Shown here piece by piece: positions 33,493-41,555 of a stretch of DNA of 64,000 bases (position 1 is its first letter; each line of letters begins with the position of its first letter). The position numbers were made by a program, and so were the translations under genes. Source of the stretch: Nocardioides sp. (GTDB lineage: Bacteria; Actinomycetota; Actinomycetes; Propionibacteriales; Nocardioidaceae); contig JBAOIH010000001.1 of NCBI GenBank assembly GCA_037045645.1, positions 372,001 through 436,000 on the forward strand, read 5' to 3'. The notes beneath the pieces were generated by a model. The model saw nothing but the letters and a program-made list of their open reading frames with translations. It searched no databases and was not told the origin of the DNA.

Positions 33493-34170
33493 GTGAGCAT
33501 CGGGATCGATCCGGGCGCAGGGGCGCCCGACCAGCCGTGGGCCCGACAACGACGCGACTATGCCCTGGGTGGACTTGCTGAAGCCGACGCTCCGCAGGAC
33601 CCGCTCGAACTCTTCCGGCATTGGCATGCCGACGCGACTCGAGCGCGGCTGCCCGAGCCCAACGCGATGGTGCTCGCCACGGTGTCGGCTGACGGGCAGC
33701 CGTCTTCCCGGATGGTGCTGCTGCGCGGGCTGACCGACGGGGCGTACGTCTTCTTCACCAACCAGGCCTCCCGCAAGGGTCAAGACCTCGCCGCCAATGA
33801 TCGGTGTGCACTGCTTTTCCCGTGGCATGGCATCGAGCGCCAGGTGCGGGTCGAGGGGATGGCCCGGTCGTTGGACCGCGAGGCCGTCGCGGCGTACTTC
33901 CACTCTCGACCCCGTGGGGCGCAATGTGGGGCCTGGGCTTCGCGGCAGTCGCGTCCCATCGATTCGCGTGACGATCTCGAACGCGCCCAGGCCGAGGCCG
34001 AGAAGGCGTACGAGGACCTCGACGTGATCCCGGTGCCAGACGACTGGGGTGGGTATGCGATCACGCCGTCGGTGATCGAGTTCTGGCAGGGGAGGGCCAA
34101 CCGTTTGCATGATCGGCTGGTCTATCAGCGCGACGGCTCTGAGTGGTCGATCAGTCGCCTCCAGCCCTGA
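33493..34170 (+). CDS. pdxH: Pyridoxamine 5'-phosphate oxidase
   Basis: This 225-residue FMN enzyme oxidises pyridoxamine/pyridoxine phosphate to pyridoxal phosphate, the cofactor of serC and other enzymes here. Family blocks are PNAMVLATVSADGQPSSRMV with LLRG, the FMN/PLP region FFTNQASRKGQDLA, LLFPWHGIERQVRVEG, and the C-terminal signature FWQGRANRLHDRLVY. Length is normal. GTG 33493 is the only start that gives the usual N-terminus (ARQRRDYALGGLAE). Its stop abuts the REP-like cluster. Confidence 0.95.
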   Translation: MSIGIDPGAGAPDQPWARQRRDYALGGLAEADAPQDPLELFRHWHADATRARLPEPNAMVLATVSADGQPSSRMVLLRGLTDGAYVFFTNQASRKGQDLAANDRCALLFPWHGIERQVRVEGMARSLDREAVAAYFHSRPRGAQCGAWASRQSRPIDSRDDLERAQAEAEKAYEDLDVIPVPDDWGGYAITPSVIEFWQGRANRLHDRLVYQRDGSEWSISRLQP

Positions 34171-34209
34171 TCGCGCACCCCGTTTGCGGGTCTACCGGTG
34201 GTTTCGCCC

Positions 34210-34544
34210 GGTGGTGGAGGAGGCGCGCAGCCCCGGTGGTTGAGGAGGCGCGCAGCGCCGTCTCGAAACCACTTCCCCCCGGTGGTTGAGGAGCGCCGTA
34301 GGCGCGTCTCGAAACCACACCCCCGTGCGCGCTGCGTGGTTTCGAGACGCTCGCTTCCGCTCGCTCCTCAACCACCGATCCCGGACCGCCCGCCGGTGGT
34401 TGAGGAGGCGCGCAGCGCCGTCTCGAAACCACATTCCCGTGCGCGTGCTGCGTGGTTTCGAGACGCTCGCTGACGCTCGCTCCTCAACCACCGATCCCGG
34501 TCTCCCGGTGGTTGAGGAGCGCCGTAGGCGCGTCTCGAAACCAC
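34210..34544. repeat. Cluster of six alternating REP-like palindromes plus one fragment
   Basis: Complete copies lie at 34235-34272, 34281-34318, 34336-34376 (reverse), 34395-34432, 34452-34492 (reverse) and 34507-34544, with a fragment at about 34210-34230. Forward copies have 13-base inverted cores (GGCGC-GCA-GCGCC or GCGCC-GTA-GGCGC). Reverse copies have a 16-base core with GCGAGC direct repeats. Shared spacer sequence around the two reverse copies shows that a reverse-plus-forward unit of about 115 bp was duplicated. The 34171-34571 gap holds nothing else that I recognise. Confidence 0.92.
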
Positions 34545-34571
34545 ACCTCCGGCGCCACACCGGCCGCTGGG

Positions 34572-35966
34572 ATGCTCGCCGAGGTGGTCGCGTTGGACGA
34601 GGTGATCGCTGCTGCTGAGGCCCGCAAACTCGCGTTGGCCGCCCGCTGGGCCGACGCGCACCCCGACCCCTCCCAGACCGGGGCGAAAACCCCGAAACAC
34701 GGCCAGGCCGCGGTGTCGTGGCTGACCCGCGAAACCGCGCCCGACGAACTCGAGTTCGCCGACGATGCGTTCATCCCCACCATGGCCTGGGACGCCGGCG
34801 CCCCCTTCGCCGCCGCGATGGGCACCACCACCGCTGCTGGGGAACGGTTCATCCGCGACGCGTTGCTGTTGCGGCACCGCCTCCCCAGGATCTGGGCAGG
34901 CGTCCAAGCCGGCCGGGTCCCGGTGTGGCGGGCTCGTCGGATCGCCGAAACCATCATCGCCCAACCACGCGATGTCTCCGATGCTCTCGACGTCGAGGTG
35001 GCGCCGATCGCCGGCCGGGTCGGTGTCCGGCGACTCGACCAGATCCTGACCGCGATTTTGATCCGGCTCCATCCCGAGGAAGTCGAACAAGACTCCCTTG
35101 ACGCGCTGGACAAGAGGTTCGTACGCCTGGACGAATCCTCGATGAATCACACCGGGGTCGCGGACATGGCCATCCGGGGCGACTGGGCAGACCTACACAA
35201 CTTCGACCAGACCGTCACAGCCGTGGCTGCCGCGTTGAAAGCCCGCGCCCTCGCCGAAGGCGACTACGTCGAGTCGTTGGACGTACGCCGTGCACGGGCG
35301 GTCGGGATCCTCGCCGATCCCCACACCGCCGCCGCCCTCCTCGACGACAACAACCAGGCGCCCACCAGTCCGCGGCGGGCGATCGACCTGGTCGTGCACC
35401 TCACCCCCAGCCACCTCGACCCCGCGACCCTGGACCCGGTCACCCGCGCCTTCGTGCGCGGCGACCGCGCCACCCTCACCGCGATGGTTCAGACCTGGTG
35501 TGGCAACCCCGGCGCGACCGTCACGATCCGCCCGGTGTTGGACTTGGCTGCACACCGCACCTCCGCCGCATACGAGATCCCGCCCCTGCTGCGTGACCAG
35601 ACCGACTACCTCGCCGCCGGGCACTGCACCTTCCCGTGGTGCACCCGCTCCGCCACCAGGTGCGACCACGACCACCACATCGCCCACAACCAAGGCGGAC
35701 GCACCTGCTCCTGCAACCTCCATCCGCTCTGCAGAAGGCATCACAGACTCAAACACGAGGCCGCCTGGCAGGTCACCACGATCGAACCCGGCGTCTGGCA
35801 CTGGGCCAGCCCTCACGGCCAGACCTACCGCCGAGACCCCGACGGCACTACCCCGCTGGACAAGACACCACCACCACCCCGAACGCGAACCACCGGATGC
35901 GACTACGCACCCTGGGAAACCCCACCACTCAACCCTGCTACGCACCGGCTGATGATCCGGTCGTGA
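34572..35966 (+). CDS. DUF222 and HNH endonuclease domain protein (13E12 repeat family type)
   Basis: This is a 464-residue protein from ATG 34572; the frame is open upstream through the repeats but that part is not coding-like. The N-terminal 300 residues are the helical DUF222 region. The C-terminus carries an HNH nuclease: CTFPWCTRSATRCDHDHHIA with the metal-binding DHDHH, then NLHPLCRRHHRLKH, with four zinc-type cysteines. The family is mobile and multicopy in actinobacteria and is related to the 13E12 repeat proteins of mycobacteria. It is probably a DNA-nicking or cleaving enzyme; biological role unproven. Palindromic repeats end 28 bases upstream. Confidence 0.85.
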   Translation: MLAEVVALDEVIAAAEARKLALAARWADAHPDPSQTGAKTPKHGQAAVSWLTRETAPDELEFADDAFIPTMAWDAGAPFAAAMGTTTAAGERFIRDALLLRHRLPRIWAGVQAGRVPVWRARRIAETIIAQPRDVSDALDVEVAPIAGRVGVRRLDQILTAILIRLHPEEVEQDSLDALDKRFVRLDESSMNHTGVADMAIRGDWADLHNFDQTVTAVAAALKARALAEGDYVESLDVRRARAVGILADPHTAAALLDDNNQAPTSPRRAIDLVVHLTPSHLDPATLDPVTRAFVRGDRATLTAMVQTWCGNPGATVTIRPVLDLAAHRTSAAYEIPPLLRDQTDYLAAGHCTFPWCTRSATRCDHDHHIAHNQGGRTCSCNLHPLCRRHHRLKHEAAWQVTTIEPGVWHWASPHGQTYRRDPDGTTPLDKTPPPPRTRTTGCDYAPWETPPLNPATHRLMIRS

Positions 35967-36019
35967 GCGTCCGTCTCTGCCGATGTGGGAGAGTTTCACC
36001 ATATGCGCGGAATTGTACA

Positions 36020-36032
36020 TCTCTGACAGAGA
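36020..36032. promoter_or_regulatory. Candidate toxin-antitoxin operator
   Basis: TCTCT-GAC-AGAGA is a perfect inverted repeat centred 23 bases before the antitoxin ATG. This is where Phd/YefM-type antitoxins usually bind to repress their own operon. Confidence 0.4.
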
Positions 36033-36048
36033 ATGGCATCCTGTGGGC

Positions 36049-36309
36049 ATGACCGAACTGACTGTGACCCATGCGCGGGCACGGCTCGCTGACGTGGTCG
36101 ACGAGGCTCGAGTGAAGCACGACCCCATCTACCTCACCCGCCGCGGCCAGCGGGTCGCTGCCGTCATCGATGCGGACGACCTGGCGCGCCTCATCGAAGC
36201 AGCCGAGAACCTGGCTGACCTCGAGGCCGCCCGTGCGGCGCGCGATGAGATGGCATCCGAAGGATCGATTCCCTGGGATGCCGTGAAGGCCGACCTGGGC
36301 CTGGCGTGA
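36049..36309 (+). CDS. Type II antitoxin, Phd/YefM family
   Basis: This 86-residue antitoxin shows the Phd/YefM DNA-binding fold: VTHARARLADVVDEARVKHD, then the strand pair YLTRRGQRVAAVIDADDLARL. The C-terminal part (about 55-86) is charged and would wrap around the toxin. ATG 36049 matches family starts; the longer upstream frame is unsupported. The stop overlaps the toxin start (GTGA), the normal antitoxin-first arrangement. The complex probably represses the promoter upstream. Confidence 0.88.
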   Translation: MTELTVTHARARLADVVDEARVKHDPIYLTRRGQRVAAVIDADDLARLIEAAENLADLEAARAARDEMASEGSIPWDAVKADLGLA

Positions 36310-36569
36310 CGTATCGCGTCGAGATCAGCCCGGGCGCGGTTCGCCAGCTCAAGAAGCTGGACGGGACCGCGCGGCGGCGTGTCCAGGCTGCCATCGAGCT
36401 CTTGGCCGAGGAGCCGAGGCCCACCGGAGCGAAGAAGCTCGTGGGCGGCGATGGCGAGTGGCGTGTCCGGACGGGTGGCTATCGCATCGTGTACGAGATC
36501 AACGATGGAGTCCTCATCGTCCTGGTGCTGGCCGTCGGGCATCGCCGAGAGATCTGCCGCGGACGCTGA
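36306..36569 (+). CDS. Type II toxin, RelE/ParE family
   Basis: This 87-residue basic protein has the RelE pattern: VEISPGAVRQLKKLDGTARR, then the strand GEWRVRTGGYRIVYEINDG and the terminal VLAVGHRREI with the R/H residues used by RelE-type mRNA interferases. It probably cleaves mRNA in the ribosomal A site when freed from the antitoxin. It starts at GTG inside the antitoxin stop. Confidence 0.9.
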   Translation: MTYRVEISPGAVRQLKKLDGTARRRVQAAIELLAEEPRPTGAKKLVGGDGEWRVRTGGYRIVYEINDGVLIVLVLAVGHRREICRGR

Positions 36570-36599
36570 CGCGCCCTCATGCCGCGCAGAATGCGTTGG

Positions 36600-36926
36600 T
36601 TAGCCACCGAATCCGAGTAAGACCAACAGTCGTCGCTCGAGTTCGACCAGCGCTGGGGGCTCGAGGCGGCCGAGCACCGTGTGCGCGTTGGCGCGCCGGA
36701 CCGTGGTGACTTTGTCCACCATCAGATAGCAGTCCTGATCGAGACCATTGAGTTCGTGGGCGACAACTAGGACCCGAAGCAGAGGCGCGTCCACGGCTGT
36801 AGTGGTGAACGGGCAGATGGTGAGTGAATCGGTGGCGTCGAACCGGCCGTCCTGGATCACCAGCGCAGGCCTGGGTTTGGTTGCGTAGACACTACCAGCG
36901 ACCGTGATGATGTCGCCGCGCTTCAT
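36600..36926 (-). CDS. Type II toxin, MazF/PemK family
   Basis: This 108-residue protein begins MKRGDIITVAGSVYATKPRP, the MazF/PemK opening, with the RPALVIQ substrate-loop region and the later block LMVDKVTTVRRA. The family cleaves mRNA or tRNA at short sequences. Its ATG overlaps the stop of an upstream antitoxin-like frame (ATGA), but that antitoxin appears truncated. The gene converges on the RelE gene with a 30-base gap. Confidence 0.88.
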   Translation of the reverse strand: MKRGDIITVAGSVYATKPRPALVIQDGRFDATDSLTICPFTTTAVDAPLLRVLVVAHELNGLDQDCYLMVDKVTTVRRANAHTVLGRLEPPALVELERRLLVLLGFGG

Positions 36927-37042
36927 TCGGTCCAGTCTTGCAAGACGGCTTCCACGAAGTCCATGTCGTCTGAGCCCGTTGACGCGTCTGCCACCAAGGC
37001 GGCCTGGCGGTGGGCCTCCGCAGCGAACTCAGGCGAGCGCAC
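36923..37042 (-). CDS. Remnant antitoxin (C-terminal part only) of the MazF/PemK locus
   Basis: On the minus strand a frame of 39 codons runs from GTG 37042 to a TGA overlapping the toxin ATG. It reads EFAAEAHRQAALVADAST followed by DDMDFVEAVLQDWTE, an acidic, tryptophan-ended tail like the toxin-binding part of MazE-type antitoxins. The usual N-terminal DNA-binding half of about 40 residues is missing. An adjacent frame encodes VRTFLECARLS just upstream, so a single-base error or an old frameshift is possible. The TetR gene promoter begins about 60 bases away. Confidence 0.45.
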   Translation of the reverse strand: MRSPEFAAEAHRQAALVADASTGSDDMDFVEAVLQDWTE

Positions 37043-37100
37043 TCAAGGAACGTCCGCACATGGCTGCTGCGTGGTCACGCGTCCCTGTCATTGCCTCGAC

Positions 37101-37129
37101 TTGTGAGTGAGTGCTCACTCACTTAGAGT
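37101..37129 (+). promoter_or_regulatory. TetR promoter with overlapping perfect operator palindrome
   Basis: TTGTGA (37101-37106) and TAGAGT (37124-37129) are 17 bases apart. The perfect palindrome GTGAGTGAG-TG-CTCACTCAC (37103-37122) covers the -35 and the whole spacer. The start codon is 6 bases beyond the -10, predicting a leaderless, autorepressed transcript. Confidence 0.7.
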
Positions 37130-37135
37130 CCCGCT

Positions 37136-37726
37136 GTGTCTCAACCCAGATCCACCCGCGCCAAGCCCCTCGCGCCGGACGTACGCCGCCAAGCCCTGAT
37201 CGACGCCACCTTGCCCTTGCTGCACGAGCACGGACGTACGGTCACCACGCGCCAGATCGCGGAGGCCGCTGGGGTGGCCGAAGGCACGATCTTTCGCGTC
37301 TTCGACTCCAAGGACGACCTCGTCCTGGCAGCAATCGAGCACGCCCTGGACTTCGAACCTTTCCTCCTCGACCTCGCAAACATCGAGCGCGAGCAACCGT
37401 TGCGCCAACGGTTGCTCGACTACGTGACGCTCTTGCAGATCCGCTTCCGCGGGACCTTCGCCCTGATGACGGCGATGGGCATGGTCGGTCCACCGCAAGC
37501 GCACAAGCACACGGTCGAGGCACGCGCGCGCGGCCAGAAGATCGCCGAGTCGTTGGTCGATCCCGACGCTGATCTCTTCCTCTGCCCTCCCGAGCAACTC
37601 GTCCGCACGCTGCGGCTGCTCACCTTCTCCGGCACCCATCCGCACATCTCCGACGGCGTCATCCTGACGCCGGAGCAGATCGTCTCGACCGTTCTCGACG
37701 GACTCATGAAGCAGGAGGCCCGCTGA
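37136..37726 (+). CDS. TetR family transcriptional regulator of an ABC efflux operon
   Basis: This 196-residue regulator has the TetR helix-turn-helix at about residues 20-65: QALIDATLPLLHEHGRTVTT, then RQIAEAAGVAEGTIFRVFDS with KDDLV. The rest is a helical ligand-binding domain. It starts at GTG on a probably leaderless message whose promoter is overlapped by a 20-bp palindrome, so it most likely represses itself and the two ABC genes that follow (TGATG overlap). Ligands of such regulators are often the drugs exported by the pump. Confidence 0.92.
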   Translation: MSQPRSTRAKPLAPDVRRQALIDATLPLLHEHGRTVTTRQIAEAAGVAEGTIFRVFDSKDDLVLAAIEHALDFEPFLLDLANIEREQPLRQRLLDYVTLLQIRFRGTFALMTAMGMVGPPQAHKHTVEARARGQKIAESLVDPDADLFLCPPEQLVRTLRLLTFSGTHPHISDGVILTPEQIVSTVLDGLMKQEAR

Positions 37727-39459
37727 TGTTGTGGCGACTCGTACGCACTCGACTGCGGCCCTATTGGTCGTTCTTCCTCGCCGTGCTGTTCTTGCAGTTT
37801 GTCGGGACGGTGGCGGCCCTGTGGCTGCCCAGCCTCAATGCCGAGATCATCGACAACGGCGTGGTGACCGGCGACACCGGCTACATCGTGCGCCGCGGCG
37901 GCGTGATGCTCGCCGTCTCGGTCGTGCAGGTGCTCTGCTCGATCGCGGCGGTGTGGTTCTCCGCCCGGATGGCGATGAGTTTTGGCCGCGACGTACGCGC
38001 CCAGATCTTCCACCAGGTGGGGAGTTTCTCGGCGCGCGAGGTCAATCACTTCGGAGCTCCGTCGTTGATCACCCGGGAGACCAACGACGTGCAGCAGGTG
38101 CAGATGCTCGTCCTGATGGGTGGCACGCTGGCGGTGATGGCGCCGATCATGATGGTCGGCGCGATTCTGATGGCCGTACGTGAGGACCCCGGGTTGGCCT
38201 GGCTGATCGTGGCGGTCGTACCCGTCCTCGGGCTGTCCATCGGTCTGATCGTGATCAAGATGGTGCCGAGTTTCCGGGCGATGCAGGAGAAGATCGACGA
38301 GGTCAACCGGCTGCTGCGTGAGCAGATCACCGGCGTGCGGGTCGTACGCGCGTTCGTCCGCGAGTCGTACGAGACCGACCGCTTCGCGGTCGCCAACCAC
38401 GACCTCACCAAGGTCTCGATCACGGCCGGGCGCTGGATGGCCGGGATGTTCCCGACGGTGATGTTGGTGGCCAACGTCGCGACGATCGGGGTGCTCTGGT
38501 TCGGCGGGCACCGCGTCGAGTCGGGCCAGATGCAGGTCGGCGCGCTCACGGCGTACATCTCTTATCTGATGCAGATCGTGATGTCGGTGATGATGGCGAC
38601 CTTCTTGATGATGATGATCCCGCGCGCGGCGGTGTGTGCCGACCGGATCATGGAGGTGCTCGACACCGAGTCGTCGGTCGTCCCGCCGACCCAGCCGGTG
38701 ACGCAGCAACCGACGCCCGGGACCGTACGCTTCGACGCTGTCGAGTTCACCTATCCCGGCGCCGATGTGCCGGTGCTGCGTGACATCTCGTTCGAGGCTG
38801 TCCCTGGCCAGACCGTCGCCTTGATCGGTTCCACCGGCGCCGGCAAGACCACGTTGCTCAACCTGGTGCCGCGGCTCTTCGATGCGACCTCCGGGGCGGT
38901 GTCAGTTGGGGGAGTGGACACTCGACGACTGGCGCCGGAGACGCTGTGGTCGGGGCTCGGACTGGTGCCGCAGAAGGCGTTCCTCTTCTCCGGCACGATC
39001 GCCGACAACCTGCGCTATGGGAAGGCCGATGCGACTGAGGAGCAGATGTGGCAGGCGCTGGAGATCGCTCAGGCCCGTGACTTCGTCTCCGCCATGCCGG
39101 ACGGATTGGAGTCCAGCGTCGCGCAAGGTGGCACGAACTTCTCGGGCGGCCAACGGCAACGGCTTGCCATTGCGCGGGCGGTGATCAGACAGCCGTACGT
39201 CTATCTCTTCGACGACTCGTTCAGCGCGCTCGACCTCGCGACTGATGCGCGGCTGCGGGCCGCGCTCAAGCCCGTGACCCGCGAATCCACGGTGCTGATC
39301 GTCGCCCAGCGGGTCTCCACGATCCGCGACGCCGACCTGATCATCGTGCTCGAAGACGGCGCGATCGTCGGTCGCGGGACGCACGAGTCGCTCTTGGAGT
39401 CCTGCGAGACCTATCGCGAGATCGTCGAGTCCCAGCTCAGCGCGGAGGAGGCGGCATGA
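37726..39459 (+). CDS. Heterodimeric ABC exporter, subunit with degenerate ATPase site
   Basis: This is a 577-residue half-transporter with six transmembrane helices in the N-terminal 300 residues and an ATPase domain after about residue 335. Walker A is GSTGAGKTT and the signature is the canonical FSGGQRQR. However, Walker B ends FDDSFSALD, with Asp for the catalytic Glu, and the switch histidine is Gln (VAQRVSTI). This is the pattern of the degenerate-site partner in heterodimeric exporters such as TM287/288 or BmrCD. Likely role: drug or lipid efflux. Its stop overlaps the partner start (ATGA). Confidence 0.92.
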   Translation: MLWRLVRTRLRPYWSFFLAVLFLQFVGTVAALWLPSLNAEIIDNGVVTGDTGYIVRRGGVMLAVSVVQVLCSIAAVWFSARMAMSFGRDVRAQIFHQVGSFSAREVNHFGAPSLITRETNDVQQVQMLVLMGGTLAVMAPIMMVGAILMAVREDPGLAWLIVAVVPVLGLSIGLIVIKMVPSFRAMQEKIDEVNRLLREQITGVRVVRAFVRESYETDRFAVANHDLTKVSITAGRWMAGMFPTVMLVANVATIGVLWFGGHRVESGQMQVGALTAYISYLMQIVMSVMMATFLMMMIPRAAVCADRIMEVLDTESSVVPPTQPVTQQPTPGTVRFDAVEFTYPGADVPVLRDISFEAVPGQTVALIGSTGAGKTTLLNLVPRLFDATSGAVSVGGVDTRRLAPETLWSGLGLVPQKAFLFSGTIADNLRYGKADATEEQMWQALEIAQARDFVSAMPDGLESSVAQGGTNFSGGQRQRLAIARAVIRQPYVYLFDDSFSALDLATDARLRAALKPVTRESTVLIVAQRVSTIRDADLIIVLEDGAIVGRGTHESLLESCETYREIVESQLSAEEAA

Positions 39460-41432
39460 GTGAGTCTGCCGACCTGAAAGAGACCGAGCGCGTCGAGTCC
39501 GGTCCCGGCCACGGGCGCGGCCCGATGGGCGGGCCGATGATGGGCCAGAAGGCCGACCGCTTCAAGGAGTCGGGCATCCGACTGGTCAAGCGGTTGCGTC
39601 CCGAGCGCAACCGGATCACCGGCGTACTCATCCTCACGCTTGGCAGCGTGCTGTTGATGGCGATCGGCCCACGGATTCTGGGTCGCGCGACCGACCTCAT
39701 CTTCGCGGGCCTACTCGGCTCCAAACTCGGCGAGCAGATGCCGCCCGGCACCACCAAGGCCGAGGCCGTGCAGGCCTTGCGTGCCGCGGGCGAGGACAAG
39801 GTCGCCAGCATGGTGGCGTCGATGGACGTCGTGCCTGGCGTCGGGGTCGACTTCGACGCCGTGGCGCGCGTGCTGCTCACCGTGCTCGCCATCTATGTGA
39901 TCGGCTCGGGACTCGCGTGGGCCGCCGGTTGGTTGCTCAACGACGCCGTCCAGGCGACGATCCGTGGCCTGCGTGCCGAGGTCGAGGACAAGGTGCACGC
40001 GCTGCCCCTGTCGTACTTCGACCGCCAGCCCCGCGGCGAACTCCTCTCCCGCGCCACCAACGACATCGACAACCTGAGCCAGTCGTTGCAGCAGACGCTT
40101 TCGCAACTGCTCACCTCGGTGCTGACGTTGATCTCGGTGCTGGTGATGATGCTGTGGATCTCGCCGCTTCTGGCGTTGATCGCGCTGCTGACGGTGCCGC
40201 TGACGATGATCGTCGGCGGGGCGGTGATGAAGCGCTCGCAGGGCCAGTTCATCGCGCAGTGGCGGCGTACGGGCCGGCTCAACGCGCATATCGAGGAGAC
40301 CTTCTCCGGCCAGTCCTTGGTGAAGGTGTACGGCCGCCAGGTCGAGGCCGAGCGCGTCTTCGCGCAGGAGAACGACGAGCTCTATCAAGCGTCGTTCAAG
40401 GCCCAGTTCATCAGCGGGCTGATCATGCCGATCATGATGTTGATCGGGAACATCAACTACGTGGCCGTCGCGGTGGTCGGCGGTCTGCGCGTCGCGTCGG
40501 GCAACTTGTCGTTGGGTGAGGTGCAGGCGTTCATCCAGTACACCCGGCAGTTCACCCAGCCGCTCGCCCAGGTCGCCTCGATGGCCAACCTGTTGCAGTC
40601 GGGTGTGGCGTCGGCGGAGCGGATCTTCGAGTTCCTGGATGCGTCGGAGGAGTCCGATGCGGGCACGGCGACCCCGCCTGCACCGGCCGATCGGCATGGC
40701 GAGGTGCGCTTCGAGCACGTCTCCTTCTCGTACGACCCCGAGCGTCCGCTGATCCGCGACCTCTCACTGGTGGCCGCGCCTGGTGCGACCGTCGCGATCG
40801 TCGGCCCGACCGGAGCCGGCAAGACCACGCTGGTCAACCTGGTGATGCGCTTCTATGAGCTCGACGGCGGTCGGATCACTCTCGACGGCGTCGACATCTC
40901 GACGTTGCCGCGAGCGGCGTTGCGTGACCAGACCGGCATGGTGCTTCAAGACACCTGGCTCTTCGCGGGCACCATCCGCGACAACATCGCGTACGGCGAT
41001 CCGGATGCGACGCAGGAGCAGATCCTGGATGCGGCCACCGCGACGTACGTCGACCGCTTCGTGCACTCGCTGCCTGACGGGTACGACACCTGGATCGACG
41101 AGGAGGGCACCAACCTCTCGGCGGGCGAACGCCAACTCGTCACCATCGCCCGTGCCTTCCTCTCCGATCCGGCTCTGCTGATCCTCGACGAGGCCACCTC
41201 GTCGGTCGACACGCGTACGGAATTGCTGCTGCAACACGCGATGGGTGCCCTGCGCGAGGACCGTACGTCCTTCGTGATCGCGCACCGGCTCTCCACCATC
41301 CGCGACGCTGACCTGATCTTGGTCATGGAGGATGGCGCGATCGTGGAGCAGGGCACCCACGAGCAGCTATTGGAGGCCGAGGGGGCGTACGCCCGGCTGT
41401 ATCAGTCGCAGTTCGCCGCCGCCGCCAACTAG
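39456..41432 (+). CDS. Heterodimeric ABC exporter, subunit with catalytic ATPase site
   Basis: This is the 658-residue partner half-transporter. An N-terminal extension of about 40 residues contains a Gly/Met-rich stretch (GRGPMGGPMMGQK), followed by six transmembrane helices with an insertion of about 50 residues between the first two, then the ATPase domain. It keeps Walker A GPTGAGKTT, the catalytic Glu in LLILDEATSSVD and the switch His in IAHRLSTI, but its signature is altered to LSAGERQ. The two subunits are complementary: one good site can form from this Walker pair and the partner's FSGGQ. Confidence 0.92.
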   Translation: MSESADLKETERVESGPGHGRGPMGGPMMGQKADRFKESGIRLVKRLRPERNRITGVLILTLGSVLLMAIGPRILGRATDLIFAGLLGSKLGEQMPPGTTKAEAVQALRAAGEDKVASMVASMDVVPGVGVDFDAVARVLLTVLAIYVIGSGLAWAAGWLLNDAVQATIRGLRAEVEDKVHALPLSYFDRQPRGELLSRATNDIDNLSQSLQQTLSQLLTSVLTLISVLVMMLWISPLLALIALLTVPLTMIVGGAVMKRSQGQFIAQWRRTGRLNAHIEETFSGQSLVKVYGRQVEAERVFAQENDELYQASFKAQFISGLIMPIMMLIGNINYVAVAVVGGLRVASGNLSLGEVQAFIQYTRQFTQPLAQVASMANLLQSGVASAERIFEFLDASEESDAGTATPPAPADRHGEVRFEHVSFSYDPERPLIRDLSLVAAPGATVAIVGPTGAGKTTLVNLVMRFYELDGGRITLDGVDISTLPRAALRDQTGMVLQDTWLFAGTIRDNIAYGDPDATQEQILDAATATYVDRFVHSLPDGYDTWIDEEGTNLSAGERQLVTIARAFLSDPALLILDEATSSVDTRTELLLQHAMGALREDRTSFVIAHRLSTIRDADLILVMEDGAIVEQGTHEQLLEAEGAYARLYQSQFAAAAN

Positions 41433-41492
41433 CCGAGTCAGCAGCAATTCCCGCCGAGTCGGCAGCAATTCCCGCCGAGTCGGCAGAAAAAC
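41433..41492. repeat. 21-bp tandem repeat after the ABC operon
   Basis: The unit CCGAGTCGGCAGCAATTCCCG starts at 41433, 41454 and 41475, the last copy partial. CCGAGTCGG is itself a near-palindrome. It begins at the base after the ABC stop codon and may be part of the operon's 3' end. Confidence 0.8.
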
Positions 41493-41495
41493 CAC

Positions 41496-41524
41496 TTGAG
41501 GCCTTCCCCTGGGATGCCTAGCCT
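41496..41524 (+). promoter_or_regulatory. Probable promoter of the leader RNA upstream of the MFS pump
   Basis: TTGAGG (41496-41501) and TAGCCT (41519-41524) are separated by 17 bases. The predicted start near 41531 lies only a few bases before an exceptionally strong Shine-Dalgarno sequence. Confidence 0.5.
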
Positions 41525-41536
41525 GCTTCCACACGG

Positions 41537-41551
41537 GAAAGGAGGTGGTCC
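41537..41551 (+). promoter_or_regulatory. Near-perfect complement of the 16S rRNA 3' end
   Basis: GAAAGGAGGTGGTCC matches the complement of the conserved bacterial 16S 3' tail (GAAAGGAGGTGATCC) at 14 of 15 bases, far beyond an ordinary ribosome binding site. It is 4 bases before the TTG of a 12-codon frame. Confidence 0.7.
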
Positions 41552-41555
41552 GAAG

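Noticed and set aside
34210..34544. Integron attC-like cassette array
   Set aside because: Elements are only 38-41 bp, alternate in orientation, enclose no genes, and no integrase is present.
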